A stretch of DNA of 35,148 nt from JBJXHC01 sp046160825 (GTDB taxonomy: Bacteria > Bacteroidota > Ignavibacteria > UBA10030 > UBA6906), in assembly GCA_046160825.1 (NCBI GenBank), contig JBJXHC010000061.1, positions 1 through 35,148 of the forward strand, given 5' to 3'. A program made the position numbers and the translations under genes. The notes beneath the pieces are model-generated. The model did no database searches. It worked only from the letters and a program-made list of their open reading frames with translations, and was not told the origin of the DNA. Shown here piece after piece: positions 31,374 to 35,148 of the stretch (position 1 is its first letter; each line of letters starts with the position of its first letter).

Positions 31374-32835
31374 GTTGGTACTCTGCCATTCTGAAGACTA
31401 CCTTGAGAAGATTCGTTATGCGTGCTCCGGCTTCAGGATAGGCCAAACTCCAATCACCCGGGTCAATCCCCTGTAGCAACGTTTGGACGAGGACATCCTT
31501 ACGCGCTGCATTAATCGGCAGAGGTATCAGGTGATCGCATATGTCTGTAACAAGCTGGAAGACATCATTCGGACTACTGAACTGTTGTGCAAAAGCTATC
31601 GGATCAACTTCAAACCCAATATCATTATTATTGATATTTCTACCAGTTACGATTGCATCAGTAAAAGCATTTCGGAGTAAGAGTGTAGTCGTACTGATCC
31701 ACTGACGGTAACCCGGCCAGCCAGCCACATTCGGAGGTTCGAGCAGTTCCTGGCCCATATCAGGGGTCTCGGTCCGAACAAACTTCGGGACAACAGTGGA
31801 AAGTGGGTCGACGGTGATATTGAGTTGACGAATTGCGCCTACGGATCTCTCTACCGGTCCGGAAATGTCTGCTCCCAAGAACATGGGATCAAAAAAATGT
31901 GAACTTTTCAACAAGGCTTCAAGGACGGAGGATATCTTATAGTTGTTGTTACGGAGAATTACAGACAGTTGATCAATGATCTGTTCGTTTACCGCTTCGT
32001 AGACAAAAAACTTGTATAGTTTTCGGCAAATGAACCTCGCCGTGACAGGTTGTTCGAAGATAATATCAATGATGTCGTTGCCGGTGAAATTCCCAGTGTG
32101 ACCGAGGAATGTTTTCACCCCGAAGTCATGACGGCTCGAAACAAAAGACGAATCCAATCCACTGACCCGCCACCCTGTAAAAGCTCGCGCAGCTTCTTGG
32201 ATATCGAATTGAGTATAGTTATCAACCCCCATGGTAAACAATTCGAGTAGTTCCCGTGCAAAGTTCTCGTTGGGATTGCCTACTTTATTCTGATGTCCAT
32301 CAAGGTATAGGAGCATTGCGGGGTCAATGGCCACCGCCTTCACAAGATCTTTGAAGTTGCCTGAGGCATATTGTCGGAATAATGCGTTTTGCCTGACCAT
32401 GTGCTGAGGAACCTTAACATCCGACACTTGGGTTGCGAAGTGCCCGTGCCAGAACAGCGTCATCTTCTCAGTGAGCGACGGCGCCTGGGTGAGCATCAGT
32501 CGAATCCACCACTCCCTCAATTCGCGCCTGCGCTGATTATATATTTGCTGTTGCTCATTGGTGAGCGGCGTCGGAAAAGGAAGGTCACTGGCCCACAAAA
32601 GAGCCGTTGGCACCGGTTGGGGAGAAAGAAGACCATTAACGCATGATTCAAGTGTTAGCGGAAGGGCGGCCTGCACCTCCGAAACTTTTGGTGCAAAAGC
32701 CGTCCGACGATAGAGGTGGCGAATCTTCTGCATGTCCCAGTTGAAAGGCGCTGAGTCGGTTACTGGCTCTAGGCCCCTTCTGCTGACCAGAACTTGAGAC
32801 TCCGAAGTGTTATTATTCATGGTGTTCAAACGCAT
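31366..32835 (-). CDS. DUF1800 protein
   Basis: A 489-residue protein with the conserved DUF1800 pattern: 'HLYRRTAFAPKVSEVQAAL', 'TLFWHGHFATQVSDVK', 'ENFARELLELFTMGVDNYTQ', 'EAARAFTGWRVSGL', 'KTFLGHTGNFTGNDIIDII', 'EPPNVAGWPGYRQWIST'. It has no evident signal peptide, unlike its DUF1501 partner, whose start it overlaps by 8 bases. ATG at 32835 or 32820 could be used; neither has a good ribosome-binding site. The reaction is unknown. The divergent gap to the Sua5/YrdC gene (32836-33008) contains the promoters for both, but I could not choose clear boxes. Confidence 0.9.
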   Translation of the reverse strand: MRLNTMNNNTSESQVLVSRRGLEPVTDSAPFNWDMQKIRHLYRRTAFAPKVSEVQAALPLTLESCVNGLLSPQPVPTALLWASDLPFPTPLTNEQQQIYNQRRRELREWWIRLMLTQAPSLTEKMTLFWHGHFATQVSDVKVPQHMVRQNALFRQYASGNFKDLVKAVAIDPAMLLYLDGHQNKVGNPNENFARELLELFTMGVDNYTQFDIQEAARAFTGWRVSGLDSSFVSSRHDFGVKTFLGHTGNFTGNDIIDIIFEQPVTARFICRKLYKFFVYEAVNEQIIDQLSVILRNNNYKISSVLEALLKSSHFFDPMFLGADISGPVERSVGAIRQLNITVDPLSTVVPKFVRTETPDMGQELLEPPNVAGWPGYRQWISTTTLLLRNAFTDAIVTGRNINNNDIGFEVDPIAFAQQFSSPNDVFQLVTDICDHLIPLPINAARKDVLVQTLLQGIDPGDWSLAYPEAGARITNLLKVVFRMAEYQLD

Positions 32836-33008
32836 GGTCGTGATTGTTACTGTTGAAATTAGTCACTGACTTGTTGAAAGTCAAGTCGAAACTGCTTAAT
32901 TCTAATGAGCTTGTTCGCCGTGCATTTATAACTGATGACTGACTTACATATCAATAATCCAATAGAATGAACCTTCACCATTGTCTTATCTTATAAAGGT
33001 TTAGCCGC

Positions 33009-33617
33009 ATGCGCTTAAATGTTCACCTTGGAACCCCAAATCCGCGCACTATTTCAAAAGCCGCCGAAATACTAAAAGCTGGTGGCGTGATTATTTATCC
33101 TACCGATACTGTATATGGCCTTGGATGCAGTGTAGAAGACAAGAACGCCATTGAGCGTATACACCTGATCAAGAAACAGCGGAAGGACAAACCGTTCAGC
33201 TTTGTATGCTCCGACCTGAAGCACATCAGTGAATACGCGCAAGTGAGTAACATGGCATTCAAAACCATGAAGCGCTTAATCCCGGGAGCATACACGTTCA
33301 TCCTTCCAGCTGCAAAGATGAAACAATTGCCCAAGATTTTAGTCTCCGACCGGCGGACGGTGGGAATTCGAGTTCCTGACAGTCCGGTGGCGCTGTTACT
33401 GGTTCGGGCTCTTGGTCATCCGATCCTGAGCACGAGTGTCACAACGAGGGAGCGTACCATCCCTACAGACCCCGATGACATTGTTGAAGAATTCAATGAC
33501 GCTGTAGATATGATATTGGATGGCGGGGTTCTGGCTTCAGAACCGTCAACAGTCATTGATCTGACCGGTGATCAACCCGTTGTTGTACGGCAAGGTGAGA
33601 GTCAGATCGTTTTATGA
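33009..33617 (+). CDS. L-threonylcarbamoyladenylate synthase, Sua5/YrdC/YciO family
   Basis: A 202-residue protein that makes threonylcarbamoyl-AMP from threonine, bicarbonate and ATP for tRNA t6A37. Typical signatures are 'GGVIIYPTDTVYGLGCSVED', 'IKKQRKDKPFSFVCSDL', 'GAYTFILPAA', 'VGIRVPDSPVALLLVRALG' and the end 'STVIDLTGDQPVVVRQGE'. The DNA window also carries mtaB, which further modifies t6A. A TATAAA element lies just upstream, but its -35 box is unclear. YciO-type relatives are very similar, so the exact subgroup is not settled. Confidence 0.88.
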   Translation: MRLNVHLGTPNPRTISKAAEILKAGGVIIYPTDTVYGLGCSVEDKNAIERIHLIKKQRKDKPFSFVCSDLKHISEYAQVSNMAFKTMKRLIPGAYTFILPAAKMKQLPKILVSDRRTVGIRVPDSPVALLLVRALGHPILSTSVTTRERTIPTDPDDIVEEFNDAVDMILDGGVLASEPSTVIDLTGDQPVVVRQGESQIVL

Positions 33618-33664
33618 AATCTCTAAAGAAGACTTATTATCACGGGGAAAGTACTGCAACCATC

Positions 33665-33683
33665 AAGAATCACAATGATTCTT
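33665..33683. terminator. Hairpin in the convergent gap after the Sua5/YrdC gene
   Basis: AAGAATCA (33665-33672) pairs perfectly with TGATTCTT (33676-33683) around the loop CAA. It lies in the gap between two convergent genes, where a bidirectional terminator is expected, but no T-run follows on either strand. Confidence 0.4.
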
Positions 33684-33733
33684 AGGCTTGTAGTTGTTCA
33701 TGGAAGATACAGCATGTTTGTTTGCTTTCTCGC

Positions 33734-34603
33734 TCAGTCTTTTATCCGATACGCCTGATTATATGCATGAGGTATTGGCCTGGTACCATCATCCGTCACA
33801 TAAAAATCAAACGCTGAATTGCCGGTAAAAAAACCACCGGCATAGCGTGAGATCGCCTCAAACTCAGGCACCAAACCAATTGAAGGGTTCAAGGGATATG
33901 GGTCTGAACCAGGACCGGTAAACACGTAGTTGCCAAACCGGACAACATCCACGACAGCTCCGGTTTCATCCTTCAGAACAAGTTGATCAGTTGTTTGTAC
34001 GACGAAGCTATACGAATTGTACCGTATCTGCAGGGTCACGGAGGTATCTGACGCTGCGAGTGTATCGACGCTAACCAGCGGACCCTCGAACAAACCGACA
34101 ACCTTAATAAAACGCTCATCCTCAGGTCCATAATCCGTATGCGCCAAGAGCCTGCTTTCATTGTTGACCATTGTAAGGAGCGTGTTCGGGGTCAGGCGTA
34201 TTGTATCTTCGTATATTCCTGGAATATCAGCTGAATTAAACGAAAGTGGTTGTGCAAGGGGAACGTCGAAAACGCCAAAGCTATCAACCACGATCGTCTG
34301 ATTGAGAAGCTGAAAACCACCGGCGCTTGTTGTGCGAACCAATATCGTGGAGAGCTGGCGAAACGTAGTCATGCCGAGCGTCCAGTCAGTAATCTCAACC
34401 ATTTGATTTGTGGGGTTGATAAACTCAATCCAACTATAGAAACTGGGATGCGTGATAGGCAAGGTAAAGACCTCATTGATCACCACCGTGGGTGCGGGAC
34501 GCAAGTCCGGAAGAGGAGGATCTTCGGTTACAATTTCACAACCAAACTGAGATACGATCAACACACTGGCTATCAGGACAAGTAGAAACGTCGCGCTTCG
34601 CAT
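33734..34603 (-). CDS. Lipoprotein with a lamin-tail-like domain
   Basis: A 289-residue protein. The N-terminus is a lipoprotein signal ending 'IVSQFGC' (C22), so the mature protein is lipid-anchored. Residues about 38-150 look like a lamin-tail (LTD) beta domain: 'TVVINEVFTLPI', 'SWIEFINPTNQMVEITDWTL', as in other bacterial cell-surface LTD proteins. The rest is beta-rich, with a second strand-like part near 200-260 ('LVLKDETGAVVDVVRFGNYV'). It starts three bases after the PorV/PorQ-like gene ends, so both probably form one transcript. Function is unknown; a surface role is inferred. Confidence 0.7.
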   Translation of the reverse strand: MRSATFLLVLIASVLIVSQFGCEIVTEDPPLPDLRPAPTVVINEVFTLPITHPSFYSWIEFINPTNQMVEITDWTLGMTTFRQLSTILVRTTSAGGFQLLNQTIVVDSFGVFDVPLAQPLSFNSADIPGIYEDTIRLTPNTLLTMVNNESRLLAHTDYGPEDERFIKVVGLFEGPLVSVDTLAASDTSVTLQIRYNSYSFVVQTTDQLVLKDETGAVVDVVRFGNYVFTGPGSDPYPLNPSIGLVPEFEAISRYAGGFFTGNSAFDFYVTDDGTRPIPHAYNQAYRIKD

Positions 34604-34606
34604 AAG

Positions 34607-35148
34607 CTAGAATCCTATTTCAGTGGAAAACATATGTGTTCCGGGAAGAAATTTGTAGTTTGTATACGAATAATCCAGTGAGCCTGCAATACCCAGTGAA
34701 CCAAGATCTACACCGATACCTCCACTCCAGTCCTCCGCATCAAAGTTAAAACGATAACCTGTTCGGAGCGATACAAGATCCTGGAATACATACTCAAGTC
34801 CCAGATGATACTGCTCATCGGCATCATTTGGCCTTCCTATTTGTACGGCCCCATAAAGCACGTGTTGCTCTTCCTGCATTAGTGTAGTCCGAGCCCCAAA
34901 CCGCAACGCGGTTGGTAGAGAATATTGCTCGTTGAGGTACTTGAGATCTCGACCGAGGTTCGTGACCGATATCCCCAGCCGGGTCCGCAATACCGGAATG
35001 TCATAAAGCGAGCCAATATCGAAGGCAATCGTATTCGACTCGATATCGGAATTGTACAGGAACGACTTGATGTACTTCGCACTAAGACCTAGGCCAAACT
35101 CTTCACTGATTTGTCTACCGTAACTCAACGTAAAGGCATAGTCCGTAG
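34607..35148 (-). CDS. PorV/PorQ-family outer-membrane barrel, N-terminus beyond the window
   Basis: The minus-strand frame is open to the window edge, and the sequence at the edge ('TDYAFTLSYGRQISEEFGLG') is internal to the family, so the start lies outside. About 180 residues of a beta barrel are visible ('LGLSAKYIKSFLY', 'AFDIGSLYDI', 'GLEYVFQDLVSLRTGYRFN', 'LDYSYTNYKFLPGTHMFSTE'), ending in GF. PorV and PorQ relatives take part in T9SS secretion or in holding cargo at the outer membrane. This fits with the T9SS tail on the DUF1501 protein, but linkage to it is inference. It lies three bases upstream of the lamin-tail lipoprotein gene. Confidence 0.75.
   Translation of the reverse strand, partial: TDYAFTLSYGRQISEEFGLGLSAKYIKSFLYNSDIESNTIAFDIGSLYDIPVLRTRLGISVTNLGRDLKYLNEQYSLPTALRFGARTTLMQEEQHVLYGAVQIGRPNDADEQYHLGLEYVFQDLVSLRTGYRFNFDAEDWSGGIGVDLGSLGIAGSLDYSYTNYKFLPGTHMFSTEIGF

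Noticed and set aside
32941..33008. Promoter for the Sua5/YrdC gene (TATAAA just upstream)
   Set aside because: A -10-like TATAAA is visible but no acceptable -35 box lies at the right distance, so I did not call it.
1..35148. CRISPR arrays, tRNA or rRNA genes, insertion sequences, integrases and phage genes
   Set aside because: I found no regularly spaced repeats, no cloverleaf-like sequences in the gaps and no transposase or integrase motifs. Gaps are mostly short and explained by promoters, terminators or gene remnants.

Overview
The window looks like a chromosomal segment of a Gram-negative bacterium of the Bacteroidota/Chlorobi/Ignavibacteria assemblage. Pointers are a C-terminal Por-type (T9SS) sorting domain with the 'NYPNPFNPST' signature, a PorV/PorQ-like barrel, two TonB-dependent receptors (one broken) and lipoproteins. 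No rRNA, tRNA, CRISPR array, transposase or integrase was found. Many genes have usable Shine-Dalgarno sequences, and two promoters resemble the sigma-70 -35/-10 pattern.

Left end (1-2300): an eroded-looking patch on the minus strand. It holds a TerB-like gene, two DUF2294 (MpsC-type) genes, a frame-broken remnant of a small secreted protein, and a stranded C-terminal fragment of a YifB/ComM gene whose intact relative lies 6 kb away.

2200-8450 (plus strand): a B12-dependent CarH/LitR-type light-sensing regulator with a good promoter and a palindrome just upstream, followed by a DUF378 membrane protein, a secreted fasciclin protein and a DUF4397 lipoprotein. A START-like protein then overlaps by 4 bases a TonB-dependent receptor. 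Whether the CarH-like protein controls its downstream neighbours is inference.

8480-20430: yifB/comM, a TonB receptor collapsed by a large internal deletion, DUF2721 and STAS proteins, and mostly minus-strand core genes. These are cmk-ispH-rpsA, then mtaB-DUF512-DUF5683-like-truA. A TrmH-family methyltransferase lies divergently on the plus strand.

20430-28410: a tightly packed minus-strand run rsh-(HU, frameshifted)-ruvX-mtgA-AlbA_2, and another of der-CoA-disulfide reductase-like-upp. They combine the stringent response, DNA and cell-wall functions, and ribosome assembly.

28480-35148: an orphan receiver protein, a YgjP-like metallopeptidase, a DUF1800/DUF1501 pair (the DUF1501 protein has both a twin-arginine leader and a T9SS tail), a Sua5/YrdC tRNA t6A enzyme, a lamin-tail lipoprotein, and a PorV/PorQ-like gene cut off by the window edge.

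Most of the window is ordinary core genome. The parts worth a second look are the CarH-like locus, the four broken genes (YifB fragment, TonB receptor, HU, secreted remnant), the terminator pressed against mtaB, and the Tat plus T9SS protein. I do not see a convincing entirely new system.
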